Positions 1-6,746 of a stretch of 12,842 nt of DNA are shown in pieces. Source of the stretch: Fusobacterium sp. (GTDB taxonomy: Bacteria > Fusobacteriota > Fusobacteriia > Fusobacteriales > Fusobacteriaceae); contig DXWL01000045.1 of the NCBI GenBank assembly GCA_019416865.1, positions 1 through 12,842 of the forward strand, written 5' to 3'. Positions within the stretch are counted from its first letter, which is position 1, and the number at the start of each line of letters is the position of its first letter. A program made the translations under genes and the position numbers. The notes under the pieces are model-generated. The model was not told the DNA's origin. It saw nothing but the letters and a program-made list of their open reading frames with translations, and did not search any database.

Positions 1-62
1 AATTACGAAACAATTTTTAATATCGAGAATTTTATTTTTACAATTTTATAAATGCGATAATC

Positions 63-1436
63 CTATTTTTTGTTTTCTTCTTTTAAAATTATTTCATATC
101 TTTTTAATTCAGCTAAAGCATCTTTTGAAATAAGAAGTATACATATAATATTTATTACAGTCATAATTCCAAGTCCAAAATCTGCCAAAGACCATACAAA
201 GAAGTTTTGTTGGATTCCTCCAATATATGTCATTATAACTATAATCACTTGATAAGCAATATTCATTTCCATTCTTTTATTAATAAAACTCACTGCACTT
301 TTTCCATAGAAAGCAACTGCCAAGATTGTACTAAGTGAGAAGAAGAATATTACAACCACTGTAAATGGAATACCTATCCATCCTATATGAGTTTTCAAAG
401 CTTCTTGGAATAGAGTCATTCCACTTAAAACTTTTCCGTCCAAAATCATTCCATCACTGCCAGGGACTTTTTTAACTCCAGCAAGAAGAATAACAAATGC
501 TGTAGCACTACATATTACAAGAGTATCAACGAATACCCCCAAAGCTTGAACAAGTCCTTGCTTTGCAGGTTCATCTATATCAACAACAGCAGCAGCATAG
601 TTTGAGTTTCCGCTTCCAGCCTCGTTTGAGAATAATCCTCTTCTTACCCCCTGCATAATAATTCCTCCAACAGTTCCTCCTAAGAATTCTTTTCCTCCAA
701 AAGCTTGAGAGAAAATATCTTTAAGCATTGCAGGGAAACTTGTAAGATTTGTAAGAATTATATAAAGCACAACCCCAAGGTAAAGAGCAGCCATTACAGG
801 CACAATTTTATTTAAAGCATCGATAATTTTATTACTTTTACTCTTATCAAAAATAATTGCTCCAACAATAACAGCAAGTGCAATAGAAACATAAGTTGGA
901 CTGATTTTGTAAGCACTTGATACAGATTCAGTAACTGAGTTTGACATTACTTGTGTAACTCCAATGTAACAGATTATAGAAGAAGCTGCATATATTAATG
1001 CAGGAAATTTACTGTTTAATCTTTTCTTAAGAATCCAAGGTGTTCCTCCTATATAGTATCCCTCTCCTATTTTATCTCTATGAATAACAGCAAGTGTAGA
1101 TTCAATAAAAGAAGTTGAAGAACCAAGAAGAGCTACAAGCCACATCCAGAAAAGAGATCCCGGACCTCCTATCGATACAGCAGCAACAACTCCTGCTATA
1201 TTTCCTGCCCCTACTCTACATGCTGTTCCTAAGAAAAATGTTTCTAAAGAACTTATTCCCTGTTTATCTTTTTCAGATTTTCCCAAAATATTAATGATAT
1301 CCTTGAAAAGTCTGAACTGCATAAATCTTGTTTTCACTGTGAAGTAACATGCTGTCCCAATAAGCATAACAACCAGTATATTTTTTCCCCATAGTAAATT
1401 ATTTACGAAATTTACTATATTAGTTATTAAATTCAT
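63..1436 (-). CDS. Alanine/glycine:cation symporter family protein (AGCS)
   Basis: This is a cytoplasmic-membrane transporter, expected to import alanine or glycine together with Na+ (or H+). The 457 residues are normal for the family. Very hydrophobic segments run along the whole chain. Family signatures are clear: a GAGNIAGV stretch near residues 77-83 followed by GGPGSLFWMW at 90-99, and GLFSNEAGSGN at 267-277, which in AGCS members lines the substrate/sodium site. The start at 1436 is preceded by a strong Shine-Dalgarno (GGAGG on the minus strand, plus positions 1445-1449) 8 nt away. The gene is transcribed away from the polysaccharide operon and shares only the intergenic region with it, so I infer no functional link. 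No frameshift or missing segment is seen. Family assignment is secure; the exact substrate (alanine, glycine, possibly glutamine) cannot be read from sequence. Confidence 0.95.
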   Translation of the reverse strand: MNLITNIVNFVNNLLWGKNILVVMLIGTACYFTVKTRFMQFRLFKDIINILGKSEKDKQGISSLETFFLGTACRVGAGNIAGVVAAVSIGGPGSLFWMWLVALLGSSTSFIESTLAVIHRDKIGEGYYIGGTPWILKKRLNSKFPALIYAASSIICYIGVTQVMSNSVTESVSSAYKISPTYVSIALAVIVGAIIFDKSKSNKIIDALNKIVPVMAALYLGVVLYIILTNLTSFPAMLKDIFSQAFGGKEFLGGTVGGIIMQGVRRGLFSNEAGSGNSNYAAAVVDIDEPAKQGLVQALGVFVDTLVICSATAFVILLAGVKKVPGSDGMILDGKVLSGMTLFQEALKTHIGWIGIPFTVVVIFFFSLSTILAVAFYGKSAVSFINKRMEMNIAYQVIIVIMTYIGGIQQNFFVWSLADFGLGIMTVINIICILLISKDALAELKRYEIILKEENKK

Positions 1437-1475
1437 TAAAATTTCCTCCCCCTAAAATAAATATTCATGTCTATT

Positions 1476-1484
1476 ATTTTAGCA
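1476..1484 (-). promoter_or_regulatory. Possible extended -10 promoter element of the symporter gene
   Basis: On the minus strand this reads TGCTAAAAT, an extended -10 (TGN plus TAAAAT), about 40 nt upstream of the symporter start. The hexamer at the -35 distance (TTCCTT) matches the consensus poorly, so the call rests on the extended -10 alone. Confidence 0.35.
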
Positions 1485-1640
1485 CATTAGTAGTAAAAAA
1501 GGAAGCAGTTATTTAGCAAAGAATACAAGAAACTATATTTTATATGGATAAACTTAATTAAAAATTTTTTACTACATTCAAATTAATGTCAATTATTTAG
1601 AATTAATCAATATAATTTATTTTAATTTAAAAAAATTAAG

Positions 1641-1668
1641 TTGATTTTTTCTAATTTTGTGATATGAT
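1641..1668 (+). promoter_or_regulatory. Predicted sigma-70-type promoter of the polysaccharide operon
   Basis: The -35 is TTGATT (1641-1646) and the -10 is TATGAT (1663-1668), separated by 16 bp, with a TGA at 1660-1662 that makes it an extended -10. Transcription would start near 1675, giving a leader of about 38 nt before the dehydratase start at 1713. It is the best promoter match in the intergenic region and the only evident one for the whole rightward gene set. Confidence 0.65.
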
Positions 1669-1679
1669 AATTAGAAAAA
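1646..1679. repeat. 11-bp perfect inverted repeat straddling the operon promoter -10
   Basis: The left arm TTTTTCTAATT (1646-1656) and right arm AATTAGAAAAA (1669-1679) are perfect reverse complements separated by 12 nt. The -10 hexamer lies in the spacer and the right arm covers the predicted transcription start. This is the geometry of an operator for a dimeric repressor. It is unlikely to be a terminator because the arms contain only one G-C pair each and it lies at the promoter. Confidence 0.55.
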
Positions 1680-1699
1680 GATAAAATTAAAAAATGGGG

Positions 1700-1705
1700 T
1701 AAGGG
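1700..1705 (+). promoter_or_regulatory. Ribosome binding site of the dehydratase gene
   Basis: TAAGGG sits 7 nt upstream of the ATG at 1713. It supports the long form of the protein, including the extra N-terminal membrane segments. The internal Met codon at 1998 lacks a comparable site. Confidence 0.6.
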
Positions 1706-1712
1706 AAAAAAG

Positions 1713-3857
1713 ATGAATAAGCTTGTATTTATTTACACAATTTTATTATTTGCCATATATCAAATTATGTTTAAGATTACTGGATTCAGTGTTAATACTG
1801 CTGTTTATGGTCTTTTTGCAATTTTAATCTTTTTTTACTATTCCACTGATAATCTTCAATTTGAAAGAAAATCTAAACAGAATCCTATTTTTGTAAATAT
1901 CATTATCTTTATGATATTTCTTTTTTTCTATAAAAACATTTCTATATTTACTGTATTTCTAGTTTTTTCTGTATGTCAAATGGTTTTGTACAGAGTTATG
2001 AAAAAACTATCTTATGGAAAAGATAACAGATATGCAGCAAAACTTTTTAATGAAAGAAATGTAGTTAAGTTTTTAATAGATTCTTTAAGTGTTGTTGCAG
2101 GAATTATTGGAGCATTTATTCTTAAATTTTCTTTTGGTTGGCAGAATCATTTAAAAATTGAATATATAATCACATATCTTGGAATTTTCCTTGTTGGGTA
2201 TGTATATAAAAATATGAGTGAAAAGAGCTGGAGCTATACAAATATTCTTGATGTTTTAAATATTTTAATTTTAAACTTAGGAACTGCAGTTGTTTTCACT
2301 ATCTTTATGTATATATCTAATAATTATAGTTTTCCAGATACTACTCTTGTAATGGTTCTTATTCTTTCTGTATCTGTGCAGTTACTTGGAAGATATGCTT
2401 TCAGACTTAAGAGATACTATGGAAGACCACATAAAAATATAAAAGAGATAAAAAGAACTTTAATTTATGGTGCGGGGGAAGCTGGAGCGATTCTCGCAAG
2501 AGAATCTATGACTAATCCATATTTCCCATATGAAATTGTCGGTTTTATAGATGATGATGAGAAAAAAATCGGAAGTGAAATATATAACATTAAAGTTTTA
2601 GGAAACAAAGATAGTCTTGAAATGATTATAAAAAATGAAAAGATTGAAGAGGTTCTTCTTGCTCTTCCATCTATTCATAGTCTTGATATTAGAAGAATAG
2701 TTGAAAGAATTCAAAAGTTAGATGGAGTAAAAATAAAAACAGTTCCATCTATATCAGAAATTTTAGAAAATGAATCTCTTGCTTCACAAATAAGAGATGT
2801 AAGAATAGAGGATCTTCTTGGAAGAGATGAGATTGTTATAAATGATGGAAGTATTAGAGGGCTTATAGAGGGAAAAGTTATTTTTGTAACAGGAGGAGCT
2901 GGAAGTATAGGGTCAGAACTTACAAGACAGATTGCGAAGTTTAATCCAAAACAGCTTATCACGCTTGATGTAAATGAAAATGATACATATTTTTTAGCGC
3001 TTGAGCTTAAAAGGAAGTATCCAAATTTAGATTTAGTTTCTGAAATATGTAATATAAGGGAAAAAGATAAACTAGAATTTTTATTTAATAAATACAGACC
3101 AAATGTAGTATTCCATGCAGCAGCCCATAAACATGTACCTCTTATGGAGCATAACCCAGAAGAAGCTATAAAAAATAATATATTTGGTACAAAAAAAGTT
3201 GCAGAGTGCGCAGATAAATATGGTGCAGAAAGAATGGTTCTTATCTCTACAGATAAAGCGGTTAACCCTACAAACCTTATGGGAGCAAGTAAAAGAGCTT
3301 GTGAGCTTGTAATAGAACATATGAATAAAGTATCTAAAAATACAAAATTTATGGCAGTAAGATTTGGAAATGTACTTGGAAGTAATGGTTCAGTTATTCC
3401 AATATTTAAAAAACTAATTTCTGAAGGAAAAAATCTTACAGTTACTCATAAAGATATAACAAGATATTTTATGACTATTCCTGAAGCAGCTCAGCTTGTA
3501 ATAGAAGCAGGAGCAATAGGAAAAGGTGGAGAGATATTTATTTTAGATATGGGAAAACCAGTAAAAATCTATGATCTTGCAATGAGTATGATAAAACTTT
3601 CAAATGCAAATGTTGGAATAGATATTGTAGGACTTAGACCAGGAGAAAAACTTTTTGAAGAACTTCTTTATGATGTAAATTCTGCAATAAAGACAGATAA
3701 TAAGAAAATATTTATTACAAAAATAGAAGATGGTGCAGTTGATATAACTGAATATTTTGATAAATTGGAAGAATGTATAAAAAATCCAAATATTGATGAG
3801 ATTAAAAAAGTTATGAAACAACTTGTAGTTTCTTACAAGGAAGTGAAATATAATTAA
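1713..3857 (+). CDS. pglF: Membrane-bound UDP-N-acetylglucosamine 4,6-dehydratase (PglF/WbpM/CapD family)
   Basis: This enzyme should convert UDP-GlcNAc to the UDP-4-keto-6-deoxy sugar, the first step to bacillosamine, QuiNAc4N or FucNAc-type residues. About eight hydrophobic segments (roughly 4-21, 28-44, 58-74, 76-95, 120-141, 149-167, 181-202, 208-226) are followed by a first Rossmann-like domain (YGAGEAG, 252-258) and a catalytic SDR domain with TGGAGSIG (393-400), STDK (512-515) and NLMGASK (521-527). In the last motif Met523 stands where most SDR enzymes have the catalytic Tyr, with Lys527 kept; this is the hallmark of the large PglF/WbpM enzymes. LRPGEKLFEELL near 641-652 is also typical. 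At 714 residues it is longer than WbpM (about 665) or EpsC-type proteins (about 600) because of extra N-terminal helices. It is first in the operon and its product feeds the next gene, a PglE-type aminotransferase. Confidence 0.92.
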   Translation: MNKLVFIYTILLFAIYQIMFKITGFSVNTAVYGLFAILIFFYYSTDNLQFERKSKQNPIFVNIIIFMIFLFFYKNISIFTVFLVFSVCQMVLYRVMKKLSYGKDNRYAAKLFNERNVVKFLIDSLSVVAGIIGAFILKFSFGWQNHLKIEYIITYLGIFLVGYVYKNMSEKSWSYTNILDVLNILILNLGTAVVFTIFMYISNNYSFPDTTLVMVLILSVSVQLLGRYAFRLKRYYGRPHKNIKEIKRTLIYGAGEAGAILARESMTNPYFPYEIVGFIDDDEKKIGSEIYNIKVLGNKDSLEMIIKNEKIEEVLLALPSIHSLDIRRIVERIQKLDGVKIKTVPSISEILENESLASQIRDVRIEDLLGRDEIVINDGSIRGLIEGKVIFVTGGAGSIGSELTRQIAKFNPKQLITLDVNENDTYFLALELKRKYPNLDLVSEICNIREKDKLEFLFNKYRPNVVFHAAAHKHVPLMEHNPEEAIKNNIFGTKKVAECADKYGAERMVLISTDKAVNPTNLMGASKRACELVIEHMNKVSKNTKFMAVRFGNVLGSNGSVIPIFKKLISEGKNLTVTHKDITRYFMTIPEAAQLVIEAGAIGKGGEIFILDMGKPVKIYDLAMSMIKLSNANVGIDIVGLRPGEKLFEELLYDVNSAIKTDNKKIFITKIEDGAVDITEYFDKLEECIKNPNIDEIKKVMKQLVVSYKEVKYN

Positions 3858-3885
3858 TAATTTTTAAAATTGTGAGGGATAGATT

Positions 3886-5139
3886 ATGATAAAACCTTTT
3901 GAAAAGAAAGTATGGCTTAGTTCTCCTACTATGCACGGGGAAGAACTTAAGTATATTACAGAAGCTTATGAAACAAATTGGATGTCTACTGTAGGAAAAA
4001 ATATTGATGAAGCAGAAAAACTTGCTTGTGAAAAAGTTGGATGTAAATATGCTGTTGGGCTTTCAGCGGGAACTGCTGCTCTTCATATGGCAGTAAAACT
4101 TGCAGGAATAAAACAAGGAGATAAGGTATTTTGTTCTGACATGACATTCTGCGCAACAGTAAACCCTGTTGTATATGAAGGTGGAATTCCTGTATTTATT
4201 GACACAGAATATGATACTTGGAATATGGATCCTGTAGCTCTTGAAAAAGCATTTGAACTATATCCAGAAGTAAAAGTAGTGGTAGTTGCTCATCTGTATG
4301 GAACTCCAGGAAAAATAGATGAGATTAAAAATATTTGTGATAAGCATGGAGCAGTTTTAATTGAAGATGCCGCAGAATCTTTAGGAGCATCATATAAGGG
4401 AAAAGAAACAGGAAATTTTGGAGATTACAATGTAATTTCTTTTAATGGAAATAAAATTATAACAGGTTCATCAGGGGGAATGCTTCTTACAAACAGCAAA
4501 GAAGCTGCTGAAAAAGTAAGAAAATGGTCAACTCAAGCGAGAGAAAATGCACCTTGGTATCAACATGAAGAGATTGGTTACAACTACAGAATGAGTAATG
4601 TTATCGCAGGAGTTGTAAGAGGACAATTTCCACATCTTGATGAGCATATAGCGCAGAAAAAAGCAATTTATGAAAGATACAAAGAAGGATTTAAAGGACT
4701 TCCTGTTAAAATGAATCCTTTTGATGAAGTAAATTCAGTTCCTAACTTTTGGCTTAGCTGCATGATAATTGATAAAGAAGCAATGTGTAAACAGGTTCGT
4801 GGAGAAAATGAAGCATTATATATTTCTGAAAAAGGAAAATCATGTCCTACAGAAATTCTTGAAACTCTTGCAAAATATAATGCTGAAGGAAGACCAATTT
4901 GGAAACCAATGCATATGCAGCCAATCTATAGAATGAATGGATTTGTAACTAGAGAAGGAAATGGAAGAGCAAAAACTAATGCTTATATTTCTAGTGGAAT
5001 ATTAGGAAAAGATGGGAAACCACTTGATATTGGAATGGATATATTTGAAAGAGGATTATGCCTTCCAAGCGATAATAAAATGACACCAGAAGAACAAGAC
5101 ATTGTAATAGAAATAATAAGAAAGTGTTTTGGAGAATAA
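3886..5139 (+). CDS. pglE: PglE-like UDP-4-keto-sugar C4 aminotransferase (DegT/DnrJ/EryC1 family, PLP)
   Basis: A soluble PLP enzyme expected to transfer an amino group from glutamate to C4 of the keto sugar made by the preceding dehydratase, giving a UDP-2-acetamido-4-amino-2,4,6-trideoxyhexose. It resembles Campylobacter PglE over its length: LSSPTMHGEELKYI near 11-24, SAGTAALHMA at 60-69, EDAAESLGA at 160-168 (Asp161 contacts the pyridine nitrogen), NGNKIIT at 187-193 with Lys190 as Schiff-base lysine, STQARENAP at 215-223, NYRMSNV at 233-239, and RPIWKPMHMQPIY near 336-348. At 417 residues it is about 30 longer than Campylobacter PglE (386), mostly through extra sequence in the C-terminal domain around 300-335 and 350-380. 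The ATG is preceded by GAGGG at 3874-3878. The 28-bp gap after the dehydratase and the PglC-type gene immediately downstream fit a PglF-PglE-PglC initiation module. Confidence 0.9.
   Translation: MIKPFEKKVWLSSPTMHGEELKYITEAYETNWMSTVGKNIDEAEKLACEKVGCKYAVGLSAGTAALHMAVKLAGIKQGDKVFCSDMTFCATVNPVVYEGGIPVFIDTEYDTWNMDPVALEKAFELYPEVKVVVVAHLYGTPGKIDEIKNICDKHGAVLIEDAAESLGASYKGKETGNFGDYNVISFNGNKIITGSSGGMLLTNSKEAAEKVRKWSTQARENAPWYQHEEIGYNYRMSNVIAGVVRGQFPHLDEHIAQKKAIYERYKEGFKGLPVKMNPFDEVNSVPNFWLSCMIIDKEAMCKQVRGENEALYISEKGKSCPTEILETLAKYNAEGRPIWKPMHMQPIYRMNGFVTREGNGRAKTNAYISSGILGKDGKPLDIGMDIFERGLCLPSDNKMTPEEQDIVIEIIRKCFGE
5131..5134 (+). promoter_or_regulatory. Ribosome binding site fixing the PglC-like start at 5142
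   Basis: GGAG lies 7 nt before the ATG at 5142 and inside the last codons of the aminotransferase gene. An in-frame GTG at 5124 would add six residues but has no ribosome site, so 5142 is chosen. Confidence 0.6.
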
Positions 5140-5141
5140 AA

Positions 5142-5768
5142 ATGTATAGAAAGTATTTTAAAAGAATTTTAGATATTGTTTGTTCTTTAGGATTTATTCT
5201 ATGTTTTTGGTGGCTGTATATCTTAGTCGCAATACTTGTAAAAAGAAAATTAGGTTCTCCTGTTATCTTTAAACAGCAAAGACCAGGACTTAATGGAAGA
5301 ATATTTACAATGTATAAGTTTAGAAGTATGACTGATGCAAAAGATAAAGATGGAAAACTACTTTCTGATGCGGAAAGACTTCCAAGATTTGGAAAACTTC
5401 TAAGAGCAACAAGTTTAGATGAAATACCTGAATTTCTAAATGTATTAAAAGGAGATATGAGCCTTATAGGTCCTAGACCTTTACTTATTCAGTATTTACC
5501 ATATTATACAGCAGAAGAAAACAGAAGACATGAAGTAAGACCTGGAATAACAGGTTGGGCGCAAGTAAATGGAAGAAATGCAATATTATGGGAAGAAAAG
5601 TTTAAATATGATATTGAATATGTGAATAAGTTAAATTTCTTTTTAGATTTGAGAATAGCTTTTTTAACAATAAAAAAAGTAATGAAGAAAGAAGATATTT
5701 CTGATTTTAAAAATAATAATGTTGAAGTTTGTTTTGATGAATATAGAAAAGGGTGTGAAATGAAATAG
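5142..5768 (+). CDS. pglC: PglC-like small monotopic phosphoglycosyl transferase (initiating sugar-phosphate transferase)
   Basis: This enzyme should transfer the sugar-1-phosphate of the amino-dideoxy sugar made by the two preceding genes to undecaprenyl phosphate at the inner face of the cytoplasmic membrane, starting the glycan repeat. The 208 residues match the size of PglC-type catalytic cores. It has a basic N-terminus (Lys7-Arg8), one hydrophobic segment at about 10-33, FKQQRPG at 43-49, YKFRSM at 58-63, the catalytic Asp93-Glu94 pair, GDMSLIGPRP at 104-113 and RPGITGWAQVNGRN at 133-146. An oddity is Trp23-Trp24, which by position corresponds to the Ser-Pro pair that kinks the re-entrant helix in PglC. 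It begins 2 nt after the aminotransferase stop. The acceptor lipid and sugar are inferred from family and neighbours, and the family is certain. Confidence 0.93.
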   Translation: MYRKYFKRILDIVCSLGFILCFWWLYILVAILVKRKLGSPVIFKQQRPGLNGRIFTMYKFRSMTDAKDKDGKLLSDAERLPRFGKLLRATSLDEIPEFLNVLKGDMSLIGPRPLLIQYLPYYTAEENRRHEVRPGITGWAQVNGRNAILWEEKFKYDIEYVNKLNFFLDLRIAFLTIKKVMKKEDISDFKNNNVEVCFDEYRKGCEMK

Positions 5769-6745
5769 TGGATATTTATTTTGATAAAGAGTATGCAAAA
5801 TTATATGAAAAAATAGAAAATGGAAAAGTAGAAGAATTTATTTTAAAAAGTAAAAATGGAATTATTAAAAACTTATTTCTAAAACGAAAAATAGAGAATG
5901 AAGATTTTTTTGATATCATTACACCATATGGTTATGGTGGTCCAATAATAATAGAAACTGATAATAAAGAAAAACTATTAAAGGAATATGATGAACAATT
6001 TTCAAACTTTTGTAGTGAAAATAATATAGTATCTGAATTTATAAGATTTCACCCTATATATGCAAATGTTTTAGATTTTAAAAATGTGTACGAAGTAGAG
6101 TATTCAAGAAAAACAATAGGAACAAATTTAAAAGATTTTAATGATCCAGTACAAGAAGAGTTTAGTAAGAATGCTAGGCGTGAAATAAAACAAGCTTTAA
6201 AAAAAGATATCCAGGTACATATTATTGAAAAACCTGATAATTTAGATAATTTTAAAAAATTATATTATGAAACAATGGAAAGAAATGATGCATCTGAATA
6301 TTATTATTTTGATGAAAATTACTTTAATGAAATGATTTTAAAATTAAAAGATTACATTTTACTTATAGAATTAGAATATGAATCAGAAATAATAGCAAGT
6401 GAAATTTATTTAATTAAAGGAAAAATTTTACATGCACATCTTTTGGGAAGTTGTTCTAAATTATTAGAACTAAATGCTGGAAGTTTAATTGAAGCAACAG
6501 CAGCAAATTGGGGAAAAGAACACGGGTATAATTATATACATCATGGTGGTGGAAGAACTTCTGATCCAGAAGATTCACTTTTTAAATATAAGAAAAAATT
6601 TGGAAAAAATACAGAGTTTAATTTTTATATTGGAAAAAAAGTTTGGAATAAAGGTATTTATAAAAAATTAGTAGAAAAAAAACAACTATCAAAAGAAGAA
6701 AAAGGAAGTAATTTTTTTCCATTATATAGAGTAAAAGGTGAGTAA
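5768..6745 (+). CDS. FemAB-like GNAT-fold acyl/aminoacyltransferase
   Basis: A 325-residue soluble protein of the FemAB/BioF2-like (double GNAT fold) group found in polysaccharide clusters and often labelled lipid II:glycine glycyltransferase. Characterised Fem enzymes move amino acids from aminoacyl-tRNA to an amino group; members in glycan loci are mostly uncharacterised. Visible features are an N-terminal GNAT-like half with TPYGYGGPI at 52-60, a basic helix FSKNARREIKQALKK at 132-146, and a C-terminal half with ASEIYLIKGK at 210-219, ANWGKEHGYNYIHHGGG at 246-262 and SLFKYKKKFG at 270-279; the last two are the recognisable family signature. No signal peptide is present. The GTG start overlaps the preceding TAG by one base (TAGTG), with only a weak, distant ribosome site (GGGTG, 5751-5755), so translation is probably coupled. 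Leu codons are 20 TTA of 28, unlike upstream genes. I infer acylation of an amino sugar; the substrate is unknown. Confidence 0.8.
   Translation: MDIYFDKEYAKLYEKIENGKVEEFILKSKNGIIKNLFLKRKIENEDFFDIITPYGYGGPIIIETDNKEKLLKEYDEQFSNFCSENNIVSEFIRFHPIYANVLDFKNVYEVEYSRKTIGTNLKDFNDPVQEEFSKNARREIKQALKKDIQVHIIEKPDNLDNFKKLYYETMERNDASEYYYFDENYFNEMILKLKDYILLIELEYESEIIASEIYLIKGKILHAHLLGSCSKLLELNAGSLIEATAANWGKEHGYNYIHHGGGRTSDPEDSLFKYKKKFGKNTEFNFYIGKKVWNKGIYKKLVEKKQLSKEEKGSNFFPLYRVKGE
6736..6742 (+). promoter_or_regulatory. Ribosome binding site favouring the TTG start of the GT4 gene
   Basis: AGGTGAG, at the very end of the FemAB-like gene, lies 4 nt before a TTG at 6747. It fits that start better than the in-frame GTG at 6738, which lies inside this site. 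The protein beginning at the TTG (MKKIWILNHYA) also looks like the usual N-terminus of WbuB-type enzymes. Confidence 0.5.
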
Positions 6746-6746
6746 A

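Larger units (their letters stand above)
1437..1712. promoter_or_regulatory. Divergent intergenic region between the symporter gene and the polysaccharide operon
   Basis: These 276 bp hold no convincing gene. They contain the ribosome sites of both flanking genes, a good promoter for the rightward operon, a weaker candidate for the leftward symporter, A/T tracts just upstream of the rightward -35 (about 1613-1639) that could act as an UP element, and an 11-bp inverted repeat around the rightward -10. A near-direct repeat (AATTAATGTCAAT at 1581-1593 and AATTAATCAAT at 1601-1611) is also present, but its base composition makes it weak evidence. No terminator-like stem with a T-run was found. 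Confidence 0.8.

Noticed and set aside
1..62. Possible terminator after the symporter gene
   Set aside because: No stem of useful length with a following T-run was found on the minus strand. The stretch is AT-rich with only repeated short words, and the window ends too soon to see more.
70..252. Short open frames on the opposite strand or in other frames of real genes (for example 70-252 plus, 2711-2962 minus, 3081-3320 minus, 9532-9810 minus, 10307-10633 minus)
   Set aside because: They lie wholly or largely within clearly functional genes, have no ribosome site, and encode biased Phe/Ile/Ser/Tyr-rich peptides typical of the antisense of AT-rich genes.
1551..1642. A 9-bp inverted repeat AACTTAATT (1551-1559) / AATTAAGTT (1634-1642) around the upstream promoter region
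   Set aside because: Arms are short, 74 nt apart and almost pure A/T; such matches are expected by chance in this composition.
1669..1712. JUMPstart/ops element or riboswitch in the operon leader
   Set aside because: The leader is only about 40 nt, and neither the GGCGGTAG core nor any stable fold is visible.
5124..5141. GTG at 5124 as the start of the PglC-like gene
   Set aside because: It lies within the aminotransferase gene without a ribosome site, while ATG 5142 has GGAG at 7 nt spacing and gives the expected N-terminus with Lys7-Arg8.
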